Assembly (NCBI RefSeq): GCF_001949145.1
Contig: NW_019091410.1
Location: forward strand, 669,634 to 694,936
DNA length: 25,303 bases
Source: Acanthaster planci
Taxonomy: Eukaryota > Echinodermata > Asteroidea > Valvatida > Acanthasteridae
Reading direction: 5' to 3'
Shown: piece by piece, positions 1 through 25,303 of the stretch
Position numbering within the stretch: position 1 is the first letter of the stretch
How the letters are laid out: the number at the start of each line of letters is the position of its first letter
The notes under the pieces: generated by a model
What the model was told of the DNA's origin: nothing
The model's input: only the letters and a program-made list of their open reading frames with translations
The model's database searches: none
Made by a program: the position numbers and the translations under genes

Positions 1-108
1 TAGTGAGACTAGCAGTTCTAGTGAGACTAGCAGTTCTAGTGAGACTAGCAGTTCTAGTGAGACTAGCAGTTCGAGAGGGACCAGCAATTCTAGTGAGACT
101 AGCAGAAC
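1..108 (+). repeat. 18-bp minisatellite, at least six units
   Basis: Units of TAGTGAGACTAGCAGTTC: four identical copies (1-72), one diverged copy (73-90) and one nearly identical copy (91-108). The array reaches the window edge, so its full length is unknown. It lies in the intron after exon 28. Confidence 0.95.
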
Positions 109-409
109 TGTTCGGGACATTGACTTGTTCTTATAAGACTCTATAAAAGAAGGTTTTCTGTTATAGGAATCAATTCAATTTCTCTGCTAAACAAAAACTT
201 CTGTAATAGGTTCATGCCAGAGGGTTTGTACACCTGTAACTTCCAAAGCTCATTATTTATGAAGTCCAACATAGTATCAGGCTCTGGTTTTGGTAACTTG
301 TCATTTTAAGAGGTTAGAATTTTAAGCAAAAAAAAATTCTGCACCTGGGACAAGTTTGCTATGAAACAATACCGCGTCAACTGGGTGATTGAGATTCCAC
401 ATAAACTTA

Positions 410-24902
<24,493 letters not shown>

Positions 24903-25303
24903 ACCCAGAACAAATGTTGAAGTTCTGCGCTGGTTTTCTACAAGCGGATTTCTTTTGCCATCAACCACACATAATCTAACCTGCTCGGCACGCTTCACCA
25001 GAAGACAATGTCTGATCACTGCTGCCTGCGGCCGCGGTTTTTCATCGAGAGCAAAACCAACGCGTTTGCGTACGTACGTGCGCGCGTGCGGTCTCGTGCT
25101 TTTTGTTTCATGGTGCACTGAACCAATTCAAGCTCCATTGAAAATAGTGTAAAATCAACCAAGTTTGGAGCCCCATGGCAGGCAACTTAAGTCCCTGAAG
25201 CCTCTCAAACAAAAAACAGTGTGTTGTTTGGTCCTTCAGATTTTATTTGATTTTCAATTTTTAGTAGGTTAACCGATGAATTTTCTAATTATCCGCCCAA
25301 AAC
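24903..25303 (-). promoter_or_regulatory. 5' flank and probable 5'UTR of the ABCC1-like gene
   Basis: Sequence upstream of the initiator ATG. A CpG-dense patch at about 25020-25095 includes a GCGGCCGC site and a 24-bp alternating pyrimidine-purine run (25067-25090), while 25140-25303 is AT-rich. No convincing TATA box or initiator was found, so the transcription start is not placed. An out-of-frame ATG at 25111-25109 would open a 31-codon upstream reading frame ending at 25016 if the transcript begins above it. GCGTG (25084-25088) and ACGTG (25076-25080) resemble the cores bound by AhR and HIF, but such short words are expected by chance in this composition. Confidence 0.4.
25067..25090. other. 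24-bp alternating pyrimidine-purine tract (Z-DNA type)
   Basis: Strict alternation through TGCGTACGTACG and TGCGCGCGTGCG, containing the 10-bp palindrome CGTACGTACG (25069-25078). It lies 165-188 bp upstream of the initiator ATG, in the CpG-rich patch. The sequence type favours left-handed DNA under supercoiling; a role here is inference. Confidence 0.5.

Noticed and set aside
24903-25118. In-frame open extension of about 72 codons upstream of the chosen start
   Set aside because: It has no in-frame ATG, an in-frame stop lies just above it (25130-25128), and similarity to MRP1 begins only at the downstream ATG.

Overview
The window holds one large protein-coding gene on the minus strand and no second gene that I can support. 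It encodes a full-length ABCC (MRP-type) ATP-binding cassette exporter. By motif order and local similarity it is closest to human MRP1/ABCC1. I traced 28 coding exons from an initiator ATG at 24902 down to 411. They join in frame with GT-AG introns to give 1513 complete codons plus two bases. Human MRP1 has 1531 residues, so only the last roughly 35-40 codons and the 3'UTR should lie beyond base 1. Domain order from the N-terminus is: TMD0 with five predicted membrane helices (exons 1-5), the L0 linker (exons 6-8), TMD1 (exons 8-12), NBD1 (exons 13-17), a charged linker (exons 18-19), TMD2 (exons 20-24) and NBD2 (exons 25-28).

The organism is an animal with an intron-dense genome. Introns run from 85 to 2454 bp and exons from 60 to 349 bp, and a 220-base N run marks a draft assembly. 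Intron size, fairly low GC and the abundance of small non-autonomous DNA transposons and tRNA-derived SINEs suggest an aquatic invertebrate, perhaps a deuterostome such as a lancelet or echinoderm. That placement is inference and I cannot settle it from sequence alone.

Layout from high to low coordinate (5' to 3' of the gene): 24903-25303 is the 5' flank or 5'UTR, with a CpG-rich patch. Intron 1 carries a palindrome-rich MITE. Intron 2 carries two TTAA-flanked, piggyBac-like MITEs and a duplicated 105-bp segment. Intron 10 carries a hAT-like MITE, the assembly gap and a foldback element. Intron 12 carries a hAT-like MITE with an almost intact 8-bp target duplication. Introns 15 and 18 each carry a tRNA-derived SINE, in opposite orientations but with a related body. 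Introns 19 and 24 carry two copies of one interspersed repeat. Intron 21 carries a Tc1/mariner-like MITE, intron 23 a second hAT-like MITE with a TSD, and intron 28 an 18-bp minisatellite at the window edge.

The protein should sit in the plasma membrane and export organic anions, glutathione conjugates and similar compounds. NBD2 has the catalytic Walker B glutamate. NBD1 has Asp at that position, as is usual in ABCC proteins, so hydrolysis should be asymmetric. A Lys/His/Asp set in the first TMD1 helix that matters for glutathione-conjugate transport in MRP1 is kept. Two MRP1 substrate-specificity positions in TMD2 (human Trp1246 and Glu1089) are changed. I found no previously undescribed multi-gene system. 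The points of interest are these substitutions and the dense, varied set of small transposons confined to the introns.
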